Source of the DNA: Gallionella sp. | GTDB lineage: Bacteria; Pseudomonadota; Gammaproteobacteria; Burkholderiales; Gallionellaceae | Assembly: GCA_028688275.1 (NCBI GenBank) | Contig: JAQTYN010000002.1 | Coordinates: forward strand, 1-64,000 | Reading direction: 5' to 3' | DNA: 64,000 nt | Part shown: positions 16,816-25,374 of the stretch, piece after piece | How positions within the stretch are numbered: the first letter of the stretch is position 1 | Layout: every line of letters starts with the position of its first letter | Position numbers and translations under genes: made by a program | Notes under the pieces: model-generated | Databases searched by the model: none | Told to the model about the DNA's origin: nothing | What the model saw: the letters and a program-made list of their open reading frames with translations, nothing else

Positions 16816-16925
16816 TTAGTCTCTAGTTGTTAGTTATTTGGTTGGTAGAGTGTATGAATACATTGCAAAAATTTGACATTCACTGGGTTTACTACCCCAA
16901 CTAACAGCTAATGCCTAACGACCAA
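16816..16925. repeat. MITE-like element, family A copy 3 (diverged)
   Basis: The left arm (TTAGTCTCTAGTTGTTAG and following) and the right arm (about 16890-16925) are imperfect inverted copies. The core GAATACATTGCAAAAATT matches the family core with three changes. The element occupies the spacer between the response regulator and the nitroreductase. Confidence 0.65.
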
Positions 16926-16950
16926 CACAAGCATTCATCAGGAGAAAACC

Positions 16951-17535
16951 ATGCAACTCGACGACGCTAGTTTAGACACGCTTTTTCGAACCGCTCGCAC
17001 CCACAACGGCTGGCTGGACAAACCCGTCAGCGATGAGCAGTTACGGCAAATTTATGACCTGATGAAATGGGCTCCCACCAGTGCCAATTGCAGCCCAGCA
17101 CGCATTGTTTTTGTCAAAAGCGCGGAAGCGAAACAACGCTTGCTGCCCGCCATGATCCCTGGCAACGAGGAAAAAACGCGCACTGCACCTGTGACAGCCA
17201 TTATTGCGCAAGATTATGCATTCTATGAAAAGCTCCCGCAGCTTTTTCCCCATACCGATGCGCGCGCATGGTTTGTCGGCAATCAATCGCTGATTGACAC
17301 CACAGCATTCCGCAACGCCACCTTGCAAGGAGCCTATTTACTCTTGGCGGTGCGGGCACTGGGGTTGGATGCAGGCCCGATGTCGGGCTTTGACAATGCT
17401 AAAGTGGACGCAGAATTTTTTCCCAACAGCACGATCAAATCCAATTTTCTCATCAACATTGGCTATGGTGATGCGTCTAAGCTATTCGCGCGCAGTCCTC
17501 GACTGACTTTTGAGGACGCAGCTCAAATTTTATAG
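16951..17535 (+). CDS. Nitroreductase-family protein, RutE/malonic semialdehyde reductase type
   Basis: A 194-residue FMN-dependent nitroreductase fold protein without signal peptide. The FMN-binding block is [19 protein letters not shown], and the C-terminal half has [20 protein letters not shown] and [10 protein letters not shown], characteristic of the RutE/HadB-RutE subgroup. RutE reduces malonic semialdehyde during pyrimidine breakdown, but no other rut gene is present, so a general NAD(P)H-dependent reductase role is equally possible. AGGAGAA precedes the ATG. It is monocistronic, downstream of a repeat element. Confidence 0.85.
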   Translation: MQLDDASLDTLFRTARTHNGWLDKPVSDEQLRQIYDLMKWAPTSANCSPARIVFVKSAEAKQRLLPAMIPGNEEKTRTAPVTAIIAQDYAFYEKLPQLFPHTDARAWFVGNQSLIDTTAFRNATLQGAYLLLAVRALGLDAGPMSGFDNAKVDAEFFPNSTIKSNFLINIGYGDASKLFARSPRLTFEDAAQIL

Positions 17536-17648
17536 TTAGGGATGTGCTAATTTATTCGGTTTTGTCATTTTTGCCAAAGCAAAAATACTTTTTTATCAAT
17601 GAACTGGATTTCGACTTTCGTCGGAATGACGAATAAATCAGTGTTTCC

Positions 17649-18128
17649 TTAGCAGCCTGTCTGACTTATAGGTTTGCGCTGTTCAGGACGTAGACGAGAC
17701 TTTAGCAATTCGTCTGCGGCATCCGCATCCACGGCGTTTCCTGCCGCATCAATCAGCGGCTGCTCAAAGTCATTCCAGCCGCGCACCCCTGTTTTGAGCG
17801 AAACGACGCGTTGAAATCCCATCTCCTGCATCACGTCGGCGGCGAGCACAGAACGATAGCCAGAACGACAAATCACCACAATCTCGGCCTCACGCCCAGC
17901 CGCCAACTCAGGCACAGTTTCATCAAAATCCCATTCGCAGGACTGTTCTAAAATCCCACGTGGTACATTGATGGAATTGGAAATACGCAAGCAATGGAAT
18001 TCACTTGCTTCACGCACATCCAACAACAAGGGATGATGACCTGCCGCAAGCAACTTGCTCAAATCCCAAGGTTGAATTTCTGTGACGTGGATAAGCGCGG
18101 CGGCGACCAGTTCAGGGTAACGTTTCAT
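17649..18128 (-). CDS. Single-domain rhodanese-like sulfurtransferase
   Basis: A 159-residue rhodanese domain with active-site loop CRSGYRS (Cys87) and the preceding LLLDVREASEF block. The second half ends in VVSLKTGVRGWNDFEQP, followed by a short basic tail ending in Cys. The start was moved 15 codons downstream to ATG 18128, which has AGGA seven bases ahead. No signal peptide, so it acts in the cytoplasm. In a sulfur oxidiser it could feed persulfide sulfur to TusA, but it lies apart from the sulfur cluster. A transfer role in general sulfur trafficking is the safe call. Confidence 0.88.
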   Translation of the reverse strand: MKRYPELVAAALIHVTEIQPWDLSKLLAAGHHPLLLDVREASEFHCLRISNSINVPRGILEQSCEWDFDETVPELAAGREAEIVVICRSGYRSVLAADVMQEMGFQRVVSLKTGVRGWNDFEQPLIDAAGNAVDADAADELLKSRLRPEQRKPISQTGC

Positions 18129-18272
18129 TGGCTCTTCCTTTTTCAAAACATTTTTCAAAATAACAATAGACATACATGTTTAAATACCTGTGCATTATAA
18201 ACTTCAGGTTACGCACAATTTGCATCGCATCTACTCCCCACTTTTCATTTTTTATACCTTGCTTCTGCCGTT

Positions 18273-18674
18273 ATGTCTGAATCTACCAGTTTACTTTCCT
18301 TATTTATCAGCAGCTTATTAGGCGCAACCTTATTACCTGGGGGATCAGAAGCCATTTTACTTGTATTTCTTAAATCCTATCCAGATAGTGCATGGATGGC
18401 CGTCGCAATTGCCACCTTAGGCAACACACTGGGCGGCATGGTAAGTTTTAGCATGGGCTGGATGCTGCCACAAACACAAACGCTGAAACACGTCGATAAA
18501 GTACGGCACTATGGCACGCCCGTCTTATTACTGGCTTGGACACCGTTGTTAGGCGATGCACTTTGTTTGGCTGCAGGCTGGTTGCGGCTCAATATCTGGC
18601 AAGCCGCCCTGTTTATGGCAGTGGGTAAGCTGTCTCGCTATGCTGTAATAGTCGCAATTGCCCAGCACACATAG
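18273..18674 (+). CDS. yqaA: YqaA-family membrane protein (SNARE-associated/VTT domain)
   Basis: A 133-residue membrane protein with three to four helices carrying the DedA-superfamily signatures LLPGGSEAILL, GNTLGGMVSFSMGW and WTPLLGDALCLAAGWLRL. This is the YqaA subgroup, shorter than DedA proteins. DedA-superfamily members are implicated in lipid carrier recycling, and YqaA itself is poorly characterised. It stands alone between the divergent rhodanese gene and the PEBP gene. Confidence 0.85.
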   Translation: MSESTSLLSLFISSLLGATLLPGGSEAILLVFLKSYPDSAWMAVAIATLGNTLGGMVSFSMGWMLPQTQTLKHVDKVRHYGTPVLLLAWTPLLGDALCLAAGWLRLNIWQAALFMAVGKLSRYAVIVAIAQHT

Positions 18675-18749
18675 CCCACCATCGCCTACTTTGTTGTATG
18701 ATGGCTAGGTCGCTTCTAATAAACCATTCATGACGCTAAGGAGAGAAAA

Positions 18750-19526
18750 ATGTACCGTACACTACTGGTAGTTGCTTTATCGAGCATATTCGGTCTGAGC
18801 TACGCCGCTGATAACACAGCCGACAGCTATGACTCAGGCGCATCGCAGCCCTATTCGGCTCCCGCCACCAAGAAATCAAAACGCAACAAAGTCAAACAAC
18901 CCACTCGCAGTAACAAAGTTAAAGTCGCCCCTCCTAAAGTGGTTGACGCACCTGATACGACAGATGCAGTAGATGCGACTGACTCTGCAGATGGCGCAGA
19001 TAGCACCGAAGTTGCTGCACCCAAATCCTCAAAATTCACACTTGCCAGTGAAGATATTGCCCCTAACAGCATGATTCCACAAAGCTTTGAATCAGACAGC
19101 TTTGGTTGCATGGGTGAAAATAGCTCACCTGAATTGCATTGGTCTGGCGCACCCGCTGATACACAAAGTTTTGCAGTGACCGTTTACGATCCCGATGCAC
19201 CTTCAGGCTCTGGATGGTGGCATTGGGTCGTTTATGACTTGCCTTCAGATACGGATCGTCTAGATCCAGGCGTAGGCACACTGAACAGCAGCAACTTGCC
19301 TGGCAACGGCATGCAAGCACTCAGCGACTTCGGTGTTCAAGCTTGGGGTGGCACTTGCCCTCCCCAAGGTGATAAACCTCACCGCTATATTTTTACGGTG
19401 CATGCGTTAAAAGTTGAACAATTGGACGTTCCCAGCAATGCCACTCCTGCGATGGTCGGATATATGATCCACGCCAACACCCTTGCCACCGCCTCCTTTA
19501 CGGCTCGATATGGTCGTCGCAAATAA
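18750..19526 (+). CDS. Secreted YbhB/YbcL-type PEBP-family protein with low-complexity N-terminus
   Basis: A 258-residue protein with a signal peptide (LLVVALSSIFGLSYA) and a Lys-rich then Ala/Asp/Thr-rich linker (about residues 35-90, with near-repeats of DATDSADGADST type). The PEBP domain follows from about residue 95, with SPELHWSGAP, VTVYDPDAPSGSGWWHWVVYDLP and HRYIFTVHAL. Bacterial PEBP proteins have unclear roles. The linker is unusual for the family and suggests anchoring or spacing at the envelope. GGAG precedes the ATG, and a strong terminator follows the stop. Confidence 0.88.
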   Translation: MYRTLLVVALSSIFGLSYAADNTADSYDSGASQPYSAPATKKSKRNKVKQPTRSNKVKVAPPKVVDAPDTTDAVDATDSADGADSTEVAAPKSSKFTLASEDIAPNSMIPQSFESDSFGCMGENSSPELHWSGAPADTQSFAVTVYDPDAPSGSGWWHWVVYDLPSDTDRLDPGVGTLNSSNLPGNGMQALSDFGVQAWGGTCPPQGDKPHRYIFTVHALKVEQLDVPSNATPAMVGYMIHANTLATASFTARYGRRK

Positions 19527-19549
19527 TTTTTATTTTTCGTAGCAAGCTC

Positions 19550-19592
19550 TTAAATCTCCCGCACAGCACGCGTTGTTATGCGGGAGATTTAA
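19550..19592 (+). terminator. Hairpin terminator after the PEBP gene
   Basis: A perfect 14-bp stem (TTAAATCTCCCGCA with TGCGGGAGATTTAA) closes a 15-nt loop 24 bases after the stop codon. It lacks a strong T run, so it may work as a bidirectional or processing hairpin. Confidence 0.6.
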
Positions 19593-19595
19593 CAT

Positions 19596-19749
19596 CTAGG
19601 CAAACGCTGATTAAATCCGCTCGCCCTGAGCCGTGAGCTTGTCGAACGACCAAAGGATGATAGGACTTAACACACTGATATTATTAAATCTTCCGTTCAT
19701 GGTTCGACAGGCTCACCACGAACGGAAGATTTAATCAGCGTCTCCCTAG
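19596..19749. repeat. MITE-like element, family B copy 1
   Basis: About 154 bp bounded by inverted ends CTAGGCAAACGCTGATTAA and the complement of TTAATCAGCGTCTCCCTAG. The inside folds into two hairpins containing the CCGTGAGCTTGTCGAAC and GGTTCGACAGGCTCACC motifs. The element at 61065-61218 is the same sequence in the opposite orientation with scattered changes. It lies between the PEBP gene and rdgB, and no transposase is present. Confidence 0.8.
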
Positions 19750-19789
19750 CATTCCATTTCATACCTCGCCTTACGGCCTAGGAACCCCG

Positions 19790-20392
19790 ATGCAAAAACT
19801 GGTCATTGCCTCCAATAACGCAGGTAAGCTGCGTGAATTTCAAACCTTACTCGCGCCTTTAGGTATCGAAATCGTCACCCAAGCACAACTTGGCATTTCG
19901 GAAGCCGAAGAACCGCATTTAACCTTTGTTGAAAATGCGCTCGCCAAAGCGCGCCATGTCAGTTTAGCCTGCGGCTTGCCCGCACTGGCAGATGACTCAG
20001 GCATTTGCGTTCACGCGTTAAATGGCGCACCTGGTGTCTTTTCCGCGCGCTACACAGGACTTCCCTCTTCGGATGAACGCAACAACCTTGGCTTATTACA
20101 AGCCATGCAAGCCCACACAGATCGTCGCGCCTATTTTTACTGCTCCCTCGTGCTGATTCGCCATGCAGGCGACCCGACCCCACTCATCGCCGAAGGCGCA
20201 TGGCACGGCGAAATTGCGCATCAAGCATCAGGAGAGGGTGGCTTTGGCTATGATCCCCTGTTCTACCTACCTGAGCTCGGCAAAAGCAGTGCACAACTAG
20301 ACCATGACCAAAAACACGCCATCAGTCACCGAGGGCAAGCGATGCGCGTGTTGTTGGAAAAACTCGAGGCACGGCAAGCGCACGAAGCCTGA
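19790..20392 (+). CDS. rdgB: RdgB/HAM1 XTP/dITP diphosphatase
   Basis: A 200-residue Ham1-family pyrophosphatase, opening LVIASNNAGKLREFQTLL, with LADDSGICVHALNGAPGVFSARY and GEGGFGYDPLFYLPE. It hydrolyses non-canonical purine triphosphates (XTP, dITP, ITP) to keep them out of DNA. Cytoplasmic, normal length. It stands between a family B repeat and the toxin-antitoxin pair and is likely monocistronic. Confidence 0.97.
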   Translation: MQKLVIASNNAGKLREFQTLLAPLGIEIVTQAQLGISEAEEPHLTFVENALAKARHVSLACGLPALADDSGICVHALNGAPGVFSARYTGLPSSDERNNLGLLQAMQAHTDRRAYFYCSLVLIRHAGDPTPLIAEGAWHGEIAHQASGEGGFGYDPLFYLPELGKSSAQLDHDQKHAISHRGQAMRVLLEKLEARQAHEA

Positions 20393-20472
20393 AACCACTA
20401 TATCATGCGCATAGCAAAACTCTTGTGCGTAAAATTGACGTACAATGTCGCGTCTTTTTTAGGAGCATCCTC

Positions 20473-20733
20473 ATGCAACTGACCAATGAATCTGCGCGTA
20501 TCAATCTGCGCACCAGTGTGGAAGCTAAAACCATGATTGAGCGTGCCGCTGCCTTGATGGGGACAACGGTATCGGCGTTTATGGTGCAAAACGCCTACCA
20601 AGCGGCGCAGCGAATTGTGTCGGAAAACGACACGTTGCTTTTGACGCAACGCGACTTTGCCGCGTTTACAGACGCGCTGAACAATCCTCCCCCACCCAAA
20701 GCGGCACTCATTGAACTGATGGCGCGCCGTTAA
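20473..20733 (+). CDS. DUF1778/TacA-type antitoxin
   Basis: An 86-residue protein with an N-terminal ribbon-helix-helix (SARINLRTSVEAKTMIERAAALMGTTVSAFM) and a C-terminal toxin-binding tail (LTQRDFAAFTDALNNPPPPKAAL). The track start is 16 codons too long: ATG 20473 has AGGAG seven bases upstream. It neutralises the acetyltransferase toxin encoded three bases downstream and probably represses the operon, as known for TacA-type antitoxins. Confidence 0.92.
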   Translation: MQLTNESARINLRTSVEAKTMIERAAALMGTTVSAFMVQNAYQAAQRIVSENDTLLLTQRDFAAFTDALNNPPPPKAALIELMARR

Positions 20734-20736
20734 GCG

Positions 20737-21228
20737 ATGGTCACGATTGCCTTATTGAATGCACAACACCAACGGGCAGGATTTGATTGCGGCGATACCG
20801 CGCTGAATGAATTTTTGCAAAAACACGCAGGGCAACAACAACGGCGCGATTTTGGCAAAACCTACCTCGCGCTGGATAACGATGGCTGCACGGTGTTGGG
20901 CTTTATCACCGTCAGCGCGGGGCAAATCGCCACTGCCGCCCTGCCCGCCGAACTAAAATTACCCCGTTATCCCGTCCCCATTTTGCGCATCGGCAGATTA
21001 GCCGTCGATGTCCGCGCCCAAGGCAAAGGCATTGCCCAAGATTTATTGGCATTTGCTTTGCGCCTCGCGCTGGATTTTTCCAAGCAAGTGGGACTGTATG
21101 CCGTGGTGGTAGATGCCAAACACCAACGCGCGCGGGATTTTTATGTGCGGCTGGGATTTATCCCCTGCGTCGATCAACCGCTGTGTTTGTATTTGCCGAT
21201 AGCGACATTGAGGCAGGCAGAGGTGTAG
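20737..21228 (+). CDS. GNAT-family acetyltransferase toxin (TacT-type)
   Basis: A 163-residue GNAT protein with the acetyl-CoA loop RLAVDVRAQGKGIAQDLLAFAL (the R/Q-x-x-G-x-G region) and the C-terminal HQRARDFYVRLGFIPC. The N-terminus FDCGDTALNEFLQKHAGQQQRRDFGKTYLA is that of TacT/AtaT-like toxins, which acetylate the amino group of aminoacyl-tRNAs and block translation. It begins three bases after the antitoxin stop, the normal layout for this type II pair. Confidence 0.92.
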   Translation: MVTIALLNAQHQRAGFDCGDTALNEFLQKHAGQQQRRDFGKTYLALDNDGCTVLGFITVSAGQIATAALPAELKLPRYPVPILRIGRLAVDVRAQGKGIAQDLLAFALRLALDFSKQVGLYAVVVDAKHQRARDFYVRLGFIPCVDQPLCLYLPIATLRQAEV

Positions 21229-21312
21229 TTCTATTTTTATTTCAATACTGCAATCATGGCGTAGGATGCATTCTATGCATTTACCGTGTTATAACTTTTG
21301 GATAGTTTAAAG

Positions 21313-21909
21313 ATGCGTTACCAAGGAAAAATTATCAATTGGAAAGATGACCAAGGTTATGGCTTCGTCATCCAAAATGGCAGTATTGAAAAGTCATTTG
21401 TTCACATCAAGGCTTTCACACATAAAGCTCGCCGCCCCGTTGAAGGGGATCTCATCATTTACACCCTAACCAGAGATGAGCATGGACGACTTCAGGCAAG
21501 TGATGTTCAGTTTGTTGCTAATCAGCGCATTGCTGACAAAACAAATACTCCAACTCCAAGCATATTTCCAGTGATATTTCCCATTGCGTTCTGTGGATTT
21601 TTAATTGGGCTTTTCTTGAGTGGACAACTCCCCGTGCAGGTGTTGTACATTTACCTAGGCTTAAGTGTTTTAACATTTTTTTTGTATGCTATTGATAAGT
21701 CAGCCGCACAAAATAATGAGTGGCGAACCAAGGAAAGTACGCTGCATTTTTTTGCGATGATCGGTGGATGGCTAGGTGCCTTATTGGCACAAAAATTACT
21801 ACGACACAAATCCAAAAAAGCAGAATTCCAAACAGTATTTTGGGCGACGGTCGTTATCAATTGTTGTGCGCTAGGCTGGCTTGTCGCAAACGATTACAAA
21901 CTTATTTAA
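21313..21909 (+). CDS. Cold-shock-domain plus DUF1294 membrane protein
   Basis: A 198-residue fusion: an N-terminal cold-shock/OB domain (MRYQGKIINWKDDQGYGFV, then KSFVHIKAF) to about residue 65, then a DUF1294 membrane part with three to four helices and the family signature YAIDKSAAQNNEWRTKESTLHFFAMIGGWLGALLAQK. The combination is known in proteobacteria but without a defined function. ATG 21313 was chosen over the TTG at 21298. It ends two bases before the permease gene, so the two may share a transcript. Confidence 0.88.
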   Translation: MRYQGKIINWKDDQGYGFVIQNGSIEKSFVHIKAFTHKARRPVEGDLIIYTLTRDEHGRLQASDVQFVANQRIADKTNTPTPSIFPVIFPIAFCGFLIGLFLSGQLPVQVLYIYLGLSVLTFFLYAIDKSAAQNNEWRTKESTLHFFAMIGGWLGALLAQKLLRHKSKKAEFQTVFWATVVINCCALGWLVANDYKLI

Positions 21910-21911
21910 CT

Positions 21912-23111
21912 ATGCGCCTCCCCGACCTCATCCGCCTCACCACCTCCAGCTTCACTGCTTACCCGATGCGCAGTTTTCTCACGGGCTTGGGGATTGCGAT
22001 TGGTATTACGGCGGTGATTTTGTTGACTTCCATCGGCGAGGGCTTGCATCAATTTATCTTGGCGGAATTTAGTCAATTTGGTACCAATCTGATTGCGATT
22101 CAACCTGGCAAAACCCAAACCCAAGGCGGCAATGTGGGGATGTTTGGGTCGGTGCGGCCGCTGTCGTTGGATGACGCGCAAGCCTTACGCCGCTTGCCTT
22201 ATATCGAACATGTCAATCCCAGCATCCAAGGTAATGCCGAGTTGCGCGCCAACGATAAGAGTCGCCGCACCACGGTGTTTGGCGCGGGACATGACTTGGT
22301 GAATGTGCTGAATGTCGGGGTGCAAAGTGGGCAATTTTTGCCCGACGACGACCCCAGTCAAGCGCGTGCTTTTGTGGTGTTGGGTTCTAAGGTCAGGCAA
22401 GAATTATTTCAAGGCATCAATCCTTTGGGCAGCTATTTGCGGGTCGGCGGGCAGCGTTATCGCGTCATCGGGGTGATGCAGCCCAAAGGTCAGATGCTGG
22501 GTTTTGATATGGATGACACGGTGTTTATCCCCGCTGCCCGCGCCTTGGAGTTATTTAATCGCCCTGGTTTGATGGAAATTCAAATCAGTTATCAACCCAA
22601 TGCCAAGCTGGATAATGTGGTTGCTGGCATCACCGCGTTGTTGAAAGAACGCCACGGACGCGAGGATTTCACCTTGATTCCTCAGGAAAAAGCCCTCGAA
22701 GTCTTGGGATCAGTGTTGAACATCATCACCTTCGCCGTGGGCGCGTTGGGCGGCATCTCGTTATTTGTCGGCGGGGTAGGGATTTTGACGATTATGACCA
22801 TGGCCGTCACCGAACGCACAGCGGAAATCGGCTTGCTGCGGGCATTGGGCGCGCAGGAAAACCAAGTGCTGCGATTGTTTTTGGGCGAGGCGATGTTGCT
22901 GTCGGCGTTGGGTGGATTAGCAGGATTGCTGCTGGGGGTGGGTATTGCTCAGGCACTGCATTGGCTGTTCCCCGCGCTACCCGTCCACACGCCGTGGGCT
23001 TTTGCCGTCGCCGCAGAATGTAGTGCCATCACCATCGGCTTATTGGCAGGGGTCATGCCCGCCCGCCGCGCTGCCAAGCTTGACCCTGTTGAGGCTTTGC
23101 GTACAGAATAG
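21912..23111 (+). CDS. MacB/FtsX-type ABC transporter permease without adjacent ATPase
   Basis: A 399-residue permease with the MacB layout: one N-terminal helix (AYPMRSFLTGLGIAIGITAVILLTSIG), a large periplasmic domain (about 60-265) and three C-terminal helices including ISLFVGGVGILTIMTMAVTERTAEIGLLRALGA. It ends PARRAAKLDPVEALRTE as usual. ATG 21912 lies directly after the upstream stop; the track ORF start is 64 codons too early. Such permeases form mechanotransmission exporters with an ATPase and a periplasmic adaptor, neither of which is encoded nearby. It follows a DUF1294 gene and precedes copA. Confidence 0.9.
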   Translation: MRLPDLIRLTTSSFTAYPMRSFLTGLGIAIGITAVILLTSIGEGLHQFILAEFSQFGTNLIAIQPGKTQTQGGNVGMFGSVRPLSLDDAQALRRLPYIEHVNPSIQGNAELRANDKSRRTTVFGAGHDLVNVLNVGVQSGQFLPDDDPSQARAFVVLGSKVRQELFQGINPLGSYLRVGGQRYRVIGVMQPKGQMLGFDMDDTVFIPAARALELFNRPGLMEIQISYQPNAKLDNVVAGITALLKERHGREDFTLIPQEKALEVLGSVLNIITFAVGALGGISLFVGGVGILTIMTMAVTERTAEIGLLRALGAQENQVLRLFLGEAMLLSALGGLAGLLLGVGIAQALHWLFPALPVHTPWAFAVAAECSAITIGLLAGVMPARRAAKLDPVEALRTE

Positions 23112-23141
23112 GTCGGATATTCCACCCATGGGTAAATCAAA

Positions 23142-25346
23142 ATGACTCAAACGGACTTACAAATTTCGGGGATGCGCTGCGCGTCTTGTTCCGCACGACT
23201 CGAAAAAGTGCTCAATCAATTGCCGCATGTACAAGCGGTGGTGAATATCGCCACGGAAAAAGCCAGTGTGACCTATGACGCACAACAAACTGATCTGCAA
23301 GCGGTGATTGCGACGATTGAACACGCGGGTTTTGGTGCAAATTTGATGCGGGATTTTGCTGCCGAACGTGCATCACGCGCTGCGGCGTTTCGCCATGAAC
23401 AATTGCAATTTGTGATTTCGGCCTTGCTCACCGCGCCGATGTTGCTGGAAATGATCGCGATGTTTTTCAAATTCCATTGGATGCTGCCCAGTTGGCTGCC
23501 CATGGTATTGGCAACGCCCGTACAATTTGGGATAGGCAGACGATTCTATGTCGGCGCGTGGCACAGCCTACGCAGTGGCGGGTCGAATATGGATGTGTTG
23601 GTCGCGTTAGGCACCAGCAGCGCGTACTTTTTTAGTTTGGTGGTGTGGCTATTCGATTTGAATCAGCCAATTTATTTTGAAGCCAGTGCCACGCTCATCA
23701 CCTTGGTGTTATTGGGGAAATTACTGGAAGGTCGCGCAAAAGGTAAAGCCGCTGATGCACTGGAAGCCCTGATTAACTTACAACCCAGCACGGCGCACGT
23801 GGAACGGGATGGGGTGATGGTGGAATTGCCCGTGGCAGACATGCGCACCAAAGACGTGTTTTTGGTACGCGCGGGGGAACGCGTACCTGTCGATGGCGTG
23901 ATTTTGGAAGGCAGTTCCAGCTTGGATGAAGCGATGTTGACGGGCGAAAGCCTGCCGCAAGTCAAACAAGCGGACGACAAAGTGTATGCCGCGACCATTA
24001 ACCAGCAAGGCTTGTTGAAATGCCGCGCCGTCGCCGTGGGATCACACACCCAATTGGCAGCAATCATACGGCTGGTGGAACAAGCACAAGGCTCGAAAGC
24101 CGCGATTCAAAAGTTAGCCGATCAAATTTCAGCGGTATTTGTGCCTGTGGTGGTGGGCATTGCGGTGCTGACTTTTGTGGCGTGGTACGCATTGGGCGGC
24201 AACTTTACCATCGCACTGATTAACGCCGTCGCCGTGTTGGTCATCGCGTGTCCGTGTGCCTTAGGTTTAGCCACGCCCACCGCTGTGGTAGTGGCAACGG
24301 GGCGCGCCGCGCAAGCGGGGATTTTGGTCAAAGATGCCGCAGCGTTAGAACGGGCGCACAAGTTGCGCGTGTTGGTGGTGGATAAAACAGGCACGCTCAC
24401 CGTGGGCAAACCCAGTGTGACGGACGTGTTGCCTGTTGGGGATTTCACTGCGGAAGCCTTGCTGCAAACCGCCGCGAGATTAGCACAAGGATCAACCCAT
24501 CCGCTTTCTAAAGCATTACATGAATATGCCATAGCGAATTTGGGTATGTCGCCGCAGCCACAGGGGAGTGTGGTTGGTTTAACGGAACTATCAGGACAAG
24601 GCTTACAAGCCGAGATCCACGGCACACACTATTTGCTCGGCTCCCCCAAATTTGCACAACAAGCGGGTGTGGTACTGGATGATGCGCGCCTATTAGCCCT
24701 GCAACAACAAGGCAAGAGCGTTATTGTCCTCGCCAGCAACCCTTCTCCCTTCACACTTTCCCCTTCCCAGACTAGCCTGCTAGGTTACTTCGCCTTTGCC
24801 GATCAACTTCGCGAAAGTAGTCGTAATGCCGTCACTCAACTCACCACGCAGGGCATACGCGTGGTGATGCTCAGCGGTGATAATCACGCCACAGCACTTG
24901 CCATTGCGCAGCAAGTGGGCATCACAGAATTTCGCGCCGAAGTATTGCCACAAGACAAAGCCGCATTGGTGACGGCTTATCAAACGGATGGGGTATTGGT
25001 CGGCATGGTGGGCGACGGCATTAATGATGCGCCCGCTCTCGCCGCCGCCGATGTCAGCTTCGCCATGCGCTCAGGCAGTGACATCGCCATGGCAACCGCT
25101 GACATTACCTTGATGCGCAACGATCTGAATAGCGTCGTCGATGCTTTGTCATTGTCCCATGCCACCTTGCGTAAGATTCGCCAAAATTTATTTTTTGCCT
25201 TTGGGTACAATGTATTGGGCATTCCACTCGCCGCGCTAGGGATGCTGAACCCCATGATTGCGGGTGCGGCGATGGCAATGAGTTCTGTGACGGTGGTGAG
25301 CAACGCCTTGTTATTGAAACGCTGGGGGCGAAAAAACCACCCATAG
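23142..25346 (+). CDS. copA: Copper-exporting P1B-type ATPase
   Basis: A 734-residue P1B ATPase with one N-terminal heavy-metal-associated domain (GMRCASCSARLEKVL), eight membrane helices, the transmembrane CPC motif (VIACPCALGLATPTAV), the phosphorylation site DKTGTLT and the hinge MVGDGINDAPALAAADV. It exports Cu(I) from the cytoplasm to the periplasm. A short unusual segment SNPSPFTLSPSQTSLLG (about residues 534-550), encoded by pyrimidine-rich DNA, interrupts the usual link between the nucleotide-binding and phosphorylation domains but keeps the frame. No cueR-like gene is adjacent. The Csp1-like copper store is encoded far away at the window end. Confidence 0.95.
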   Translation: MTQTDLQISGMRCASCSARLEKVLNQLPHVQAVVNIATEKASVTYDAQQTDLQAVIATIEHAGFGANLMRDFAAERASRAAAFRHEQLQFVISALLTAPMLLEMIAMFFKFHWMLPSWLPMVLATPVQFGIGRRFYVGAWHSLRSGGSNMDVLVALGTSSAYFFSLVVWLFDLNQPIYFEASATLITLVLLGKLLEGRAKGKAADALEALINLQPSTAHVERDGVMVELPVADMRTKDVFLVRAGERVPVDGVILEGSSSLDEAMLTGESLPQVKQADDKVYAATINQQGLLKCRAVAVGSHTQLAAIIRLVEQAQGSKAAIQKLADQISAVFVPVVVGIAVLTFVAWYALGGNFTIALINAVAVLVIACPCALGLATPTAVVVATGRAAQAGILVKDAAALERAHKLRVLVVDKTGTLTVGKPSVTDVLPVGDFTAEALLQTAARLAQGSTHPLSKALHEYAIANLGMSPQPQGSVVGLTELSGQGLQAEIHGTHYLLGSPKFAQQAGVVLDDARLLALQQQGKSVIVLASNPSPFTLSPSQTSLLGYFAFADQLRESSRNAVTQLTTQGIRVVMLSGDNHATALAIAQQVGITEFRAEVLPQDKAALVTAYQTDGVLVGMVGDGINDAPALAAADVSFAMRSGSDIAMATADITLMRNDLNSVVDALSLSHATLRKIRQNLFFAFGYNVLGIPLAALGMLNPMIAGAAMAMSSVTVVSNALLLKRWGRKNHP

Positions 25347-25374
25347 TCAGCATGACACTACAGTTGACATAAGC

